Shown in pieces: positions 50,752 to 60,800 of a stretch of 64,000 nt of DNA (positions are counted from its first letter, which is position 1; each line of letters begins with the position of its first letter). The stretch is taken from assembly GCF_009789675.1 (NCBI RefSeq), contig NZ_CP046913.1, positions 310,001 to 374,000 on the forward strand, given 5' to 3'. The stretch comes from Paraburkholderia acidisoli. GTDB lineage: Bacteria > Pseudomonadota > Gammaproteobacteria > Burkholderiales > Burkholderiaceae. The translations under genes were made by a program, and so were the position numbers. A model generated the notes under the pieces. The model searched no databases. It had not been told where the DNA came from and worked only from the letters and a program-made list of their open reading frames with translations.

Positions 50752-51713
50752 CCCTGCCCATCACCTTCGAAGACGTCGTCGCCGCCCACGAACGCCTGCG
50801 CGGCATCGCGCACCGCACGCCCGTGCTCACTTCGCGCACCGCCAACGAACGCACGGGCGCGCAGGTGTTCTTCAAGTGCGAAAACTTCCAGCGCATGGGC
50901 GCGTTCAAGTTTCGCGGCGGCTACAACGCCATCGCGCAATTCACGCCCGAGCAGAAAGCGGGTGGCGTCATCACGTTTTCGTCGGGTAATCACGCGCAGG
51001 CCATTGCTTTATCGGCGAAATTGCAGGGCGTGAAAGCCGTGATCGTCATGCCGCACGACGCGCCCGCGGTGAAGGTCGAGGCCACGCGCGGCTACGGCGG
51101 CGAAGTCGTGTTCTACGACCGTTACACGGAAGACCGCGAAGCGCTGGGCAAGCGGCTCGCGGCCGAGCGCGGTCTCACGCTGATCCCGCCTTACGACCAC
51201 GCCCACGTGATGGCGGGCCAAGGCACGGCGGCCAAGGAATTGTTCGAGGAAACGGGCGAACTCGACCTGCTGCTCACGCCGCTCGGCGGCGGCGGCCTGC
51301 TCTCCGGCTGCGCGACGGCGGCGCACGCGATGTCGCCCGCCTGCACGGTGATCGGCGTGGAACCGGAAGCGGGCAACGACGGCCAGCGCAGCTTCCAGAG
51401 CGGCCAGATCGTCCATATCGACACGCCGAAGACGCTCGCCGACGGCGCGCAAACGCAGCATCTCGGCGAGCTGACCTTCGCCGTGATCCGCGAGCGCGTG
51501 AGCGAGATCGTCACGGTGAGCGACGCCGAACTCGTCGACACGATGAAGTTTTTCGCGAGCCGCATGAAGATCGTGGTCGAGCCCACCGGCTGCCTCGCGG
51601 CGGCGGCCGTACTGCACGGCAAGGTGGATGTGCGCGGCAAGCGCGTGGGCGTGGTGATCTCGGGCGGCAACGTCGATCTGCTGCGCTTCGCGGAACTCGT
51701 GCAGGCGGCTTGA
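50748..51713 (+). CDS. Threo-3-hydroxy-L-aspartate ammonia-lyase-like PLP enzyme
   Basis: A 321-residue fold-type II PLP enzyme of the serine/threonine dehydratase family. The PLP lysine is in ENFQRMGAFKFRGGYNA, with SSGNHAQAIA, and the phosphate-binding loop is TPLGGGGLLSG. It lacks the regulatory ACT domain of IlvA. The close family and the coupled YheO-type regulator point to threo-3-hydroxyaspartate ammonia-lyase or a serine/threonine dehydratase; exact substrate unsure. Confidence 0.85.
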   Translation: MTLPITFEDVVAAHERLRGIAHRTPVLTSRTANERTGAQVFFKCENFQRMGAFKFRGGYNAIAQFTPEQKAGGVITFSSGNHAQAIALSAKLQGVKAVIVMPHDAPAVKVEATRGYGGEVVFYDRYTEDREALGKRLAAERGLTLIPPYDHAHVMAGQGTAAKELFEETGELDLLLTPLGGGGLLSGCATAAHAMSPACTVIGVEPEAGNDGQRSFQSGQIVHIDTPKTLADGAQTQHLGELTFAVIRERVSEIVTVSDAELVDTMKFFASRMKIVVEPTGCLAAAAVLHGKVDVRGKRVGVVISGGNVDLLRFAELVQAA

Positions 51714-51819
51714 CGGTTTTTAGCCTCGCGCGCCTGATAAGTTGAGCGAATTTCGCCGATGGTGGGCGGGTTGGCCGCTAGCGGAGAAACATCGACGAAC
51801 ATCGGCGCATATTGGCCAG

Positions 51820-52728
51820 TCAGCCCAGCAGTTCGGCGAGCGCCACGCGCGCGTTCGTCACGTGAGCGGCCTCGCCCGGTTGCCCCGGCAGCAGATGGAA
51901 TTCCGCGGCCGGCAAATTCGGCAGTCCGAACGAAGCGGGGCAGGCCACGATGCCGTCGCCGATCGCCGATTCGTTCAAGCAGGAAATCCCCAACCCCGCC
52001 TTCAGCGCGAGCTGGAGCCCGGCCACCCCCGACGCCGAATGCGAGATCAGATACGGCATGCGCGCGTCGTCCAGCAGTTTCACCACACGGCGCTGCAACT
52101 GGCACGTGGACGGCAGCAGCACGAGCGGCCACGGCGCCCTGAACGGTGCTTGCGGCGCTTGCGGCATGAATGCGGGCCGCTCGCGCAGCATCGCCTCCGC
52201 ACCCACCCACACGAGCTTCTCGCGGCGAATCACCGTGCTCCTGCGCGCGCTCGCCCGCGCGCCGTCCTCCATGAGCCGCAGCGACAGGCCGATGTCGTAG
52301 GCGTTGTCCTCGGCGCCGCTGTCGATCACGGCGCTCGGCAGCACCGTCACATGCAGACGCAAACGCGGATGCTGGCTCGCGAAGCGGCGAATGATTTCGG
52401 CGACGTCGTGCGGCCGGTAGTAGTCGGTGATCGCGAGGCGCAACTCGCCGTCGAGCGAGCGGCCGAGCATGTCGTCGAAGGCGGCGTCGCACACCGCGAC
52501 GATGCGGCGCGCGTGGTCGAGCAGCTTCGCGCCCGCGGGCGTGGCCGCCATACCTTGCTTGCTGCGCACGAACAGCGGCTGGCCGACGCGCTCCTCGAGC
52601 TTCTTCAACTGCTCGCTCACCGACGACTGCGAGAGAAACACGCGTTCGGCGCCCGCCGACACGCTGCCCGCCTCCGTGACGGCAATAAAGGTGCGCAATT
52701 GCGCGAGATCGAAACCGCGTGTGCTCAT
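51820..52728 (-). CDS. LysR family transcriptional regulator
   Basis: A 302-residue regulator with the N-terminal winged HTH (LAQLRTFIAVTEAGSVSAGAERVFLSQSSVSEQLKKLEERVGQ, in part) and a C-terminal LysR substrate-binding domain. It is divergent from an MFS transporter, with a palindrome between them; the usual logic is control of that transporter. The effector is unknown. Confidence 0.92.
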   Translation of the reverse strand: MSTRGFDLAQLRTFIAVTEAGSVSAGAERVFLSQSSVSEQLKKLEERVGQPLFVRSKQGMAATPAGAKLLDHARRIVAVCDAAFDDMLGRSLDGELRLAITDYYRPHDVAEIIRRFASQHPRLRLHVTVLPSAVIDSGAEDNAYDIGLSLRLMEDGARASARRSTVIRREKLVWVGAEAMLRERPAFMPQAPQAPFRAPWPLVLLPSTCQLQRRVVKLLDDARMPYLISHSASGVAGLQLALKAGLGISCLNESAIGDGIVACPASFGLPNLPAAEFHLLPGQPGEAAHVTNARVALAELLG

Positions 52729-52789
52729 GGTCGTGATGTTTTGCGCTGATTGTGCCGTGAATCCGCCGAGAATCTGCCGATGCCGATGT

Positions 52790-52804
52790 TTCGGTAAAAC
52801 CGAA
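52790..52804. promoter_or_regulatory. LysR-type operator candidate
   Basis: Perfect palindrome TTCGGT-AAA-ACCGAA, which includes the T-N11-A pattern of LysR sites, within the 167-bp divergent region between the LysR gene and the MFS gene. Confidence 0.55.
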
Positions 52805-52895
52805 TCGAGCGATTGGAAATTCCCTCTTTTCCGATAGATAGTGCGCTTCTACGATGCCCTTGGTCAACCCTTTGCATCGGCATCAGGAGGTCGTC

Positions 52896-54269
52896 ATGAA
52901 ACGTGGGACAACGCGCGGCGCAACGCGTGGCGCATCGCATCGCTGGAAAGTGCTCGGCGTGGGTTTCGCCGCCAACGTGAGCTTCGCGGCGGCGTTCGGC
53001 GGCATTCCCGCCACGGCCGTCGTACTGCGCGCCGACTACCGTCTCGGCACGGGCGAACTCGGTTTCGTGCTCGGCATGCTCGGGCTCGGCATCGTGCTGT
53101 CCGAACTGCCGTGGGGATTGCTCACCGACCGATGGGGCGACCGGCGCGTGCTGCTCACGGGCCTCGGCACCACGGCGCTCGCGCTCGCGGTCATGGCGCT
53201 ATGGGGCGCGCCCACGCCCGCGCACGTGCCCGCGCCCACGACGCTCGCGCTCGGCCTGCTCGCGCTGGGCTTGCTCGGCGGTAGCGTGAATGGTTCGAGC
53301 GGGCGTGCCGTGATGACATGGTTCGCGGCGCGCGAACGCGGCCTCGCGATGAGCATCCGGCAGACGGCGGTGCCCGCAGGCGGCGGACTGGGCGCGCTCG
53401 TCCTGCCGGCGCTGGCGGTGCATGCGGGATTCGCGGCGGTGTTCGGCGTGCTGGCGGCGCTGTGCCTGGTGGCCCTGGCGCTCACCTTCGTGTGGCTGCA
53501 CGAACCGGCAGCGGAGCCCGGAAACGCCAACGCTACGCAGTCCGAAACGGCGCCTGCCGTCTCGCCGCTGCGCAGCGCGCCTGTATGGCGCATGGTGATC
53601 GGTATCGGCGCGCTTTGTATGCCGCAGGTCGCCGTGCTGTCGTTCGCGAGCATCTTCCTGCACGACGTGGGGCGCGCGGGCACGGTGGCCGTCAGCGCGA
53701 CGCTGTTCGCGGTGCAGGGCGGCGCGGCTTTCATGCGCGTCTGGAGCGGCCGCTGGACCGACCGGCGCGGCAATCGCGGCGCGTATCTGCGCGGCTGCGC
53801 GGCGCTCACCGTCACGCTATTCGCGGTGCTGGCGGTGCAGAGCGGCTTCGCATCGCACGGTCATGCGGCGCACGGCGTGGTCGTTGCGGCGATGGCGCTG
53901 GTGCTCGTGCTCGGCGGAGTGGCGGCTTCGGCGTGGCATGGCGTGGCGTTCACCGAACTCGCGACGCTCGCGGGTAACGGGCGCGTGGGCACCGCACTCG
54001 CGATGGGCAACACGGGCGCGTTCATCGCGTTCTGGGTCGCGCCCTCGGCCATTCCGGCGCTGCTGGCCTGGCATGCGTGGCCAGCCGTGTGGAGCGCGGC
54101 GGCGCTGTGCGCGGCACTCGCGTGGCCCGCGTTCGCCGGTCCGCGCAACGCGAACGCCGCGCACGGTGAGGACACGGGGCGTCGCTTCGATCGCCGGAAT
54201 CGTGGCGTCGAGGCAATCAAGATCGACGCGCTCGACACGATCACTCGCATCTCGCCGCCGCGCGTTTAG
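52896..54269 (+). CDS. MFS transporter
   Basis: A 457-residue, 12-helix major facilitator. Motif A is seen as PWGLLTDRWGDRRVLL; FGGIPATAVVL is in helix 1 and RQTAVPAGGGLGALVLP in the fourth to fifth helix region. The start has a very strong AGGAGGT 5-6 nt upstream. A polar C-terminal tail of about 40 residues follows the last helix. Divergence from the LysR gene suggests uptake or export of that regulator's ligand. Confidence 0.9.
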   Translation: MKRGTTRGATRGASHRWKVLGVGFAANVSFAAAFGGIPATAVVLRADYRLGTGELGFVLGMLGLGIVLSELPWGLLTDRWGDRRVLLTGLGTTALALAVMALWGAPTPAHVPAPTTLALGLLALGLLGGSVNGSSGRAVMTWFAARERGLAMSIRQTAVPAGGGLGALVLPALAVHAGFAAVFGVLAALCLVALALTFVWLHEPAAEPGNANATQSETAPAVSPLRSAPVWRMVIGIGALCMPQVAVLSFASIFLHDVGRAGTVAVSATLFAVQGGAAFMRVWSGRWTDRRGNRGAYLRGCAALTVTLFAVLAVQSGFASHGHAAHGVVVAAMALVLVLGGVAASAWHGVAFTELATLAGNGRVGTALAMGNTGAFIAFWVAPSAIPALLAWHAWPAVWSAAALCAALAWPAFAGPRNANAAHGEDTGRRFDRRNRGVEAIKIDALDTITRISPPRV

Positions 54270-54500
54270 CTCAGGCGAGCGAAATCGGCAGCGTCTTGCG
54301 CGCACGCAGCGCGGCGAGTCGGCCCGCGATTCAACACGCATAGCACGGTCGAAACATCATTAAGGAGAATTTAACGATTCAGAAATCTCCGATTCAGGCG
54401 AACGAGTTTCGATGTTCAGATAAAAGGCTTCGATTGCATGACGTTCCATGCATTCGCCATCGTGCCTGTTCACATTCGTTCGCAGCGCGAAAATCTATTC

Positions 54501-54552
54501 GAATCAGAGGAGAACCGCGTGAAGTCGAATCAGAGGAGAACCGCGTGAAGTT
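54501..54552 (+). repeat. 26-bp tandem duplication containing ribosome-binding site and GTG start
   Basis: Two adjacent 26-bp copies (54501-54526 and 54527-54552), identical except for the last base, each with AGAGGAG and GTGAAG. The second provides the start of the response regulator; the first opens a 9-codon frame that ends on it. Confidence 0.9.
54519..54548 (+). CDS. Possible 9-codon upstream ORF (leader) of the first response regulator
   Basis: GTG at 54519 has the same ribosome-binding site as the regulator start. The frame reads VKSNQRRTA and stops at a TGA that overlaps the regulator GTG (GTGA). It exists only because of the 26-bp duplication. Translation is unproven. Confidence 0.4.
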   Translation: MKSNQRRTA

Positions 54553-55186
54553 ACGTGCCGTCCTGGCGGACGACCATCCCTTCGTCCTGCTCGGCGTGCG
54601 TTCCGCGCTGGCCGCCGCCGGTGACATCGAGGTCGTCGGCGAAGCGTGTAACGCGAGCGAGTTGTTCACGCTGCTCGACACGGTGAACTGCGACGTCGTC
54701 GTTACCGACCTCACCATGCCCGAGCCCGCCGGCAACGCCGAAGACGGCCTGCGTCTCGTGCGCCGCCTGCGCCGCGACTGGCCCGAGCTGCGCGTGGTCG
54801 TGCTCACGAGCATCGCCAACGTCGCCATCCTGCGCGCGGTGATGCACACCGGCGTGATGGCCATGCTGCGCAAGAGCGAACCCATGGACGACCTTGCCGA
54901 CGCCGTGCGCGGCGCGGGTCGCGGGCGCGCGTGGCTGAGCCCGTCCATCCAGCATGAGCTGGCGGCGGGCGACCTGGGTATCGGCACGCCGCTGCCGCGT
55001 CTCACGCCGCGCGAATCCGAAGTGATCCGCAAATTCGTGAGCGGCAACACCATCACCGAAATCGCGCGCACGCTGGAGCGCGACGTGCGCACCGTGAGCC
55101 GCCAGAAACGCGACGCCATGGCAAAACTCGGCGTGAGCAACGACGCCGGCCTTTTTGCGTTCGTCAGGGCGCATGGACTGATATGA
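54545..55186 (+). CDS. RcsB-like response regulator 1
   Basis: A 213-residue NarL/RcsB-type regulator. The receiver has the acidic pair ADDHPF, phospho-Asp in VVTDLTMPEPAG, Thr in VLTS and Lys in LRKSE. The LuxR-type HTH LTPRESEVIRKFVSG ends in SRQKRDAMAKLGV, close to the RcsB recognition helix. The GTG start has AGGAG 6 nt upstream; an in-frame ATG at 54434 would add an unconserved 37 residues. The end overlaps the next regulator (ATGA). Confidence 0.88.
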   Translation: MKLRAVLADDHPFVLLGVRSALAAAGDIEVVGEACNASELFTLLDTVNCDVVVTDLTMPEPAGNAEDGLRLVRRLRRDWPELRVVVLTSIANVAILRAVMHTGVMAMLRKSEPMDDLADAVRGAGRGRAWLSPSIQHELAAGDLGIGTPLPRLTPRESEVIRKFVSGNTITEIARTLERDVRTVSRQKRDAMAKLGVSNDAGLFAFVRAHGLI

Positions 55187-56001
55187 CTACGTTCGCCGTT
55201 TCGCTCGCGCCGGGTTCCATGCGGCGCGCCACGCACCGGGCGCAGCCCTCGCACGCGATGCTCGAGTCGCCCGTTTCGCGCGGGCAACCGCCGGGCGCGC
55301 CGGACACGGCCGTCGCTGCCGCGCCCGAAACGCTCGATAGCGCGGCGCCCGTGCGCGTGATCGTCGCCGACGATCATCCGCTCGTGCTGCATGCGCTCGA
55401 CAGCCTGATCGCCAACTATCCCAACCTGCAGATCGTCGCGCGCGCGCAAAGCGTGTCCACGCTGTTCGAAGCCGCCGCGCTGCATGCGTTCGATCTCGTG
55501 CTGATGGACCTCCACATGGCGGGTCCGGGCCAGTTCGACGCGCATGAAGCGATCCGCGCATTTCGCAGCGAATTCGCGAACAAGCCCGTGGTCGTGCTCA
55601 CCATGGAAACCGACGCCCAGGCGCTGCGCAAGGCCATCTCGCTCGACGTGGAGGGCATGTTGAGCAAGCGCGACCGCATCGACCTGATTCCCGTGGCCAT
55701 CGTGTCGGCCATGGCGCGCGAGCATTACGTGGGGCCGGTCGTGCGCGATCTGCTCGCCGAAGCGGCGCGCAACGAACGCCGCGAGGAAGTGCATCGCCTG
55801 CTCACGCGGCGCGAATTCGAGGTGCTCACGCACTACGCGCGCGGCCTTGGCGTGACCGAAATCGCGGGGCGGCTCGGGCGCAGCGTGAAAACCATCAGCG
55901 CGCAAAAGTGTTCGGCAATGAAAAAGCTCGCGCTCACCAACGACATCGAGCTGTATCGATTCGCCGTGGAATGCGGCGTCACGCAGAGCGAGCTGACATG
56001 A
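55183..56001 (+). CDS. RcsB-like response regulator 2
   Basis: A 272-residue regulator with an extra N-terminal segment of about 50 Ala/Pro-rich residues. The receiver shows VADDHPLV, LMDLHMAG with the phospho-Asp, LTMET and SKRDR; the HTH contains REFEVLTHYARGLGVTEIAGRLGRSVKTIS and QKCSAMKKLAL, very like RcsB. Both ends overlap neighbouring regulators, so the three are translated in fixed linkage. Confidence 0.88.
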   Translation: MTTFAVSLAPGSMRRATHRAQPSHAMLESPVSRGQPPGAPDTAVAAAPETLDSAAPVRVIVADDHPLVLHALDSLIANYPNLQIVARAQSVSTLFEAAALHAFDLVLMDLHMAGPGQFDAHEAIRAFRSEFANKPVVVLTMETDAQALRKAISLDVEGMLSKRDRIDLIPVAIVSAMAREHYVGPVVRDLLAEAARNERREEVHRLLTRREFEVLTHYARGLGVTEIAGRLGRSVKTISAQKCSAMKKLALTNDIELYRFAVECGVTQSELT

Positions 56002-56741
56002 ATGAGGCGCTTTACGAGCGCGGGCTCGCTGCACAGGGGGAGCAGGCGAATTACCCGCAGCTCGTGGCTCGCCCCGCGACCCCGCCGGTCGAGCGCGCGC
56101 CTGCACCGTTGCGTGTGCTCGTCGCCGACGACCACGCCTGCGTGCGCCTTGGCGTGACGCAATTGCTGCGCGCCACACCGGGCGCCACCGTGGTGGGCGA
56201 AGCCGACGACACACTCGCGCTCGCCACCCAACTCGACATGACGCCTTGCGACGTCGTCATTTCGGATCTGTGCATGCCGGGGCTGCATGGCGAATACAGT
56301 TCGCTCGCGGTGTTGCGGCGGCTCGCGCAGGCGAGCGGCGCGCCGGCCGTGGTCGTACTCACGATGATGTCAACGCCGCAGATCCTCACCGGCCTGCTGC
56401 AGATCGGCCTCACCGTGATCGTCGATAAACGCGACGTCACGGTTGCGTTGCTGTCCGCACTCGCGGCAGCCTGCGCGGGTCAGGCGTTTCTGTCGGAGCA
56501 CGTGCGCGCCGCGCTCGACAACGCCGGCGCCGACTGCGCGCCCTGCGCCGGTATCCCGAGCGCGCGCGAGTGGGAAGTGTTCCAGCTCTACGCGCAGGGC
56601 ATGCCCGTCTGCGAGATCGCGAACCGCCTGCAACGCAGCGTGAAAACCATCAGCTCGCAAAAACGCAGCACCATGCGCAAGCTCGGGCTGGTCACCGAGC
56701 GCGATCTGATCGACTTCGCGACGCTCGTCGGCATCACCTGA
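55998..56741 (+). CDS. RcsB-like response regulator 3
   Basis: A 247-residue regulator. The receiver has VADDHACV, ISDLCMPG with the phospho-Asp, LTMMS and VDKRD; the HTH reads SAREWEVFQLYAQGMPVCEIANRLQRSVKTISSQK, nearly the RcsB pattern. Its ATG overlaps the stop of regulator 2. It is the last of the three; the aquaporin-family gene follows after about 270 bp. Confidence 0.88.
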   Translation: MNEALYERGLAAQGEQANYPQLVARPATPPVERAPAPLRVLVADDHACVRLGVTQLLRATPGATVVGEADDTLALATQLDMTPCDVVISDLCMPGLHGEYSSLAVLRRLAQASGAPAVVVLTMMSTPQILTGLLQIGLTVIVDKRDVTVALLSALAAACAGQAFLSEHVRAALDNAGADCAPCAGIPSAREWEVFQLYAQGMPVCEIANRLQRSVKTISSQKRSTMRKLGLVTERDLIDFATLVGIT

Positions 56742-57014
56742 AACGCCCGACCCGGATTTCAGCGCTTTTCCTACCGCCTGCCACGTAACGTCTGCCGTGT
56801 TTTCAGAGTTGTCCTATCTGATTGCGGGGATCGTCTCTCCATAATTTCAAGCTCGACGCGTGGTTCGTCAGATATTGCCGTCCCGGCACTCCGCGCGATG
56901 CAACCCCGGTCAGACAAACCATACGCGTCTCGCGACCGGTCCTACGACCGCGTCGCGCGATCTTGCGCGCTATCGGTGCAATCCCCGCAATGCCGATCAA
57001 ACACGGAGACACGA

Positions 57015-57755
57015 ATGAAGCTCGGAAAGCGGTTGGCGGTCGAGGGCGCGGGCACCGCGTGGCTCGTGTTCGCCGGTTGCGCGGCCACGGTGCTGAATGC
57101 GAGCGTCCCCGCGCAGGGCTGCAACGTGCTCGAAATGGCCATGGCGTTCGGGCTGGCGTTGACGGTGGCGAATTACGCGGCCGCGCGCCCGTCGAGCGCG
57201 CATTTCAATCCTGCCGTCACGATCGGCTACGCGATCTCGCGGCGCTTTCCCGTGCGCGACGTCGCGCCGTACATCGCGGCGCAAACCATCGGCGCAATCG
57301 TCGGCGCGGCGTTGCTGGTACGCATTGCGAGCGGCAGGCCCGGCTTTTCGGTAGCGGTGGCGGACTTCGCGAGTAACGGCTACGACGACCATTCGCCGGG
57401 CGAATACGCGCTCGCCGCTGTGTTCTCGCTCGAACTCGTACTGACGTTCGTGCTGGTTTTCGTGCATCTCGCGATGTCGAGCACGTCGGGCCGGCGCAAG
57501 TCGGCGCCCGTCGCGCTGGGCGCTTGCCTCATGGCCATCTATCTCGTCGCCGTACCGGTCAGCAACGGCGGCGCGAATCCCGCGCGCTCGACGGCGCCCG
57601 CGTTGTTTGTCGGCGACTGGGCGCTCGATCAACTCTGGCTGTTCTGGGCGGCGCCGCTGATCGGCGGCGCGGCGGCCGGTGTCGCGCATCGCTTCCTGGG
57701 CAAGCCGCGCGAACTCGCTGCGCCGGAAGCGGCGCCCTTGCGCGACGGCTCGTGA
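57015..57755 (+). CDS. Aquaporin-family (MIP) channel
   Basis: A 246-residue six-helix channel with both NPA boxes, HFNPAVT (Asn65) and GGANPARS near residue 185. The selectivity Arg follows the second box. Small residues around the filter and the length fit an aquaporin Z-like water channel more than a glycerol facilitator. It stands between three response regulators and a hybrid kinase, so it may be a target of, or bystander in, that circuit. Confidence 0.88.
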   Translation: MKLGKRLAVEGAGTAWLVFAGCAATVLNASVPAQGCNVLEMAMAFGLALTVANYAAARPSSAHFNPAVTIGYAISRRFPVRDVAPYIAAQTIGAIVGAALLVRIASGRPGFSVAVADFASNGYDDHSPGEYALAAVFSLELVLTFVLVFVHLAMSSTSGRRKSAPVALGACLMAIYLVAVPVSNGGANPARSTAPALFVGDWALDQLWLFWAAPLIGGAAAGVAHRFLGKPRELAAPEAAPLRDGS

Positions 57756-57888
57756 ACGCCGCTCGCCTCGCTGGCTTCGCCTGCCGGCGCTCGTCGTGGG
57801 CCTCGTGCTCACCATGCTTGACGTGCTTAATGTCCGCGTTGCGCTCGCCGTGCGCGTCGTGGTTTTCGTGCCGTTGTCATTTGTGTCG

Positions 57889-60800
57889 ATGAATCCGCTC
57901 CACCGCGTTTCCGCCTCGTTCGCGCGCGTTATCAGGCGTGCCGCGAGCGCGGCGAGCGTCGCGTACGGTCGCGACCTCGTGGCACGCGCGCTGGCGCGGC
58001 GTGGGGCGGCCGCAATCTGCATGTCGCCAACGCGCATGTCGCCAACGCGCACGTCGCCAACACGCACGTCGCCAACACGCACGTCGCCAACATTCACAGC
58101 GGCAACACTCACGACGACAACATTCACGGCGGCAACACTCACGTCGCCAACACTCACGTCGACAACACTCACGGCGGCAACACTCACGTCGACAACCCGC
58201 ACGTCGACAACCCGCACGTCGCCAACACGCACGTCGCCAACACGCACGTCGCCAACACGCACGTCGCCAACACGCACGTCGACAACCCGCGCCTTCGCGT
58301 CATGCGTGCTCACCGCCTGTGTCGTCGCCGCCGGTCTGCTCGCCGCGCCCGCAGCGCAAGCCGCACCCGCTGGAAACGCGCCTTCGCAAGGCATTGCCCA
58401 GTCGCAACTCGTGGTGGGCGTGCTGGCGGGCGGCTGGCCGCCGCTCGAAGACCTCGACGGAGCGACGCTCACCGGCTTCAGCGGCGACTATCTGCGTATG
58501 CTCGTCGGCGAAGGCGTCACCCTCGAACCGCGCGTCTTCGCCGACATGCCCGCGTTGCTCGCGGCCGCCTGCGCGGGCAACATCGACGTGGTGATGAGCT
58601 TTGCGCGCACGCCCACGCGCGAGCGCTGCCTCGCATTCACGACACCGTATCTCTCCGGCACCACGGCGTTCGTCACCCGTGCGGGTCACGAGACGCTCGC
58701 CACCGCCACGCCCCGGCTCGCCAGCGCGAGGATCGCGATCGAGCGCGGTTACGCGCTCGAAACGAGCTTGCGCGCGCGCTTTCCTCGCGCCCGCTTCCAC
58801 AGCTACGCGAACACGCCGGCCGCGCTGCAAGCCGTCGCGGAGGGCATCGCCGACGTCTATATCGGTTTTTCGCCGGTCGCGCGCTACGCACTTTCGCTCG
58901 AAGCGTTTGGCGATCTGCGCGTGGCATTCGAGGAGCGTGGCCGCACAAGTGAACTGCGCTTCGGCGTGCCGGCTCCGAAGCTCGCGTTGCGCGACCGTCT
59001 GAACACGCTGCTCGGCGGCGTACGGCCCGCGACGGCGGCGGCGCTGCGTTCGCGCTGGCTCGGCAACGCGGGCGAAAGCGCGGCGGCCACCCAGGCGTCG
59101 TTCACGCTCACCGCTCAGGAGCGCGCCTGGCTGCGCACGCTGCCGCCGCTCAAGGCCGGCTACGACGTCGGCTGGATGCCGTTCAGCTTCCTGAGCGCCG
59201 CGCGCCAGCCGTCGGGTATGGCCAACGACTATCTCGACTACCTCGGCCGCACGCTCGGCGTCACGTTCGAGCGTGTGCCCGTCGCGCCATGGGGCCGCAT
59301 CGTCGAAATGCTGGGGCGCGGCGAGATCGCGCTGGCCGCCACCTCCGCGAACGACGCCGTGCTCGGCACAGGCGTGGTGTACACGAAAGCGTTCGAGCAC
59401 TATCGGCTCGTCATGGTGGGCCGCCGCGACGAGCCGATGGCGCGTGCGCTCAGCGACTTCACCGGGCGTCGCATCGTACTCGCGCCGCACGCGAGCGCGC
59501 CGCCCGAACTCGGCGCGAGTGCGCCCGGTGTGCCGGTCGTGCGCGCGGAAAGCATCGATGCCGGTCTGTGGATGGTCGCGCACAACCAGGCCGACGTGCT
59601 GATCGGCAACGCCGCGGCGCTCGACGCGCCGCTGAGCGGGGTCTATCTCGACTCCCTCAAGGTATTGGGGGCGGTCGGCATGGACGATTCGACGGCGTTC
59701 GCCGTGCGCGCCGACCTCGCACCGCTCGCGCATCTGGTCGACCGCGCGCTCGACGCGATGCCGCCCGCCGAACAGCAGAAGATCCGCAATCGCTGGACGG
59801 CGCCCGCCGCTACGCGCACGGGCGGTTGGAGTGTCAACGCGCTGCGCCTGTTGCCGCTCGTGATCGTGTTCGGCGTGCTGCTCGTCGTGACGTTGCGCGC
59901 CTATGCGCTGTTGCAGCGCGAGATGCGCCGGCGGCGCCGCGCCGAGCGTGTGCTCGCGCGTCAGGTCGAGTTGCAGGACACGATGATGGAGATGATCCCG
60001 TATCCGCTCAGCGCGCGCGATCTGGAGAATCGCTATCTTGCGGTGAATCGCGCGTTCGAGGAGGTAACGGGCGTGCCGCGCGCCCAGGCGCTGGGCCGTT
60101 CGGGTACGGCGGTGGCGGCATGGGGGCCGGAAAACAGCCGCCGCATGGACGAGCAGTACCGGCGCACGATCGTCGCGGGCGAGGGTCAGCGTGTCGATAT
60201 CGTCTTCGAAACGCCGGAGGGCGAGCCGCGCCACGGCATCTTCTGGACACGCTTGTGCCGCGATCTGCACGGCGCGCCGTTCTGCGTGCTCGGCACGATG
60301 ATCGACGTGACCGACATCCGCTACGCCGAACTGCGCGCGCGCGAGTCCGAACGGCTGCTCTCCGAAGTCACGCGTTCGTTGCCCATCGTGGTGTTCCAGC
60401 TGCGGCGCGCGCGCGACGGCAGCTACACGTTTCCGTATATCGGCGGCGACACGTTGCGCCTGCTCGGCGAATCTGCCGACGCGCTCATGCGCACGCATAC
60501 CGTCGACCTCACGCGGGTATGCCGCCAGGACCGCGCGCGGCTCGCGGCCTGTCTCGAACGCTCGGCGCGCCGCGCGGTGTCCGTGCATACCGAGTTTCGT
60601 TTCCACGGCGCGGCCGGGCGCGTGTGGGTGCGCGCGGCGTTCGTGCCGCGCCGCGCCGAGGGCGGCGCGATCGTCTGGAGCGGCTATGCGGTCGACGCCA
60701 ACGTCGAACACGCGCGCGCCCACGAACTCGAACACGCGCGCGACAACGCCGAAGCGGCCTCGCGCGCGAAAGACGATTTTCTCGCCATGATGAGCCACGA

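Noticed and set aside
58021..58290. CRISPR-like array
   Set aside because: Units are contiguous 15-mers with no spacers, and they are in frame with the kinase.
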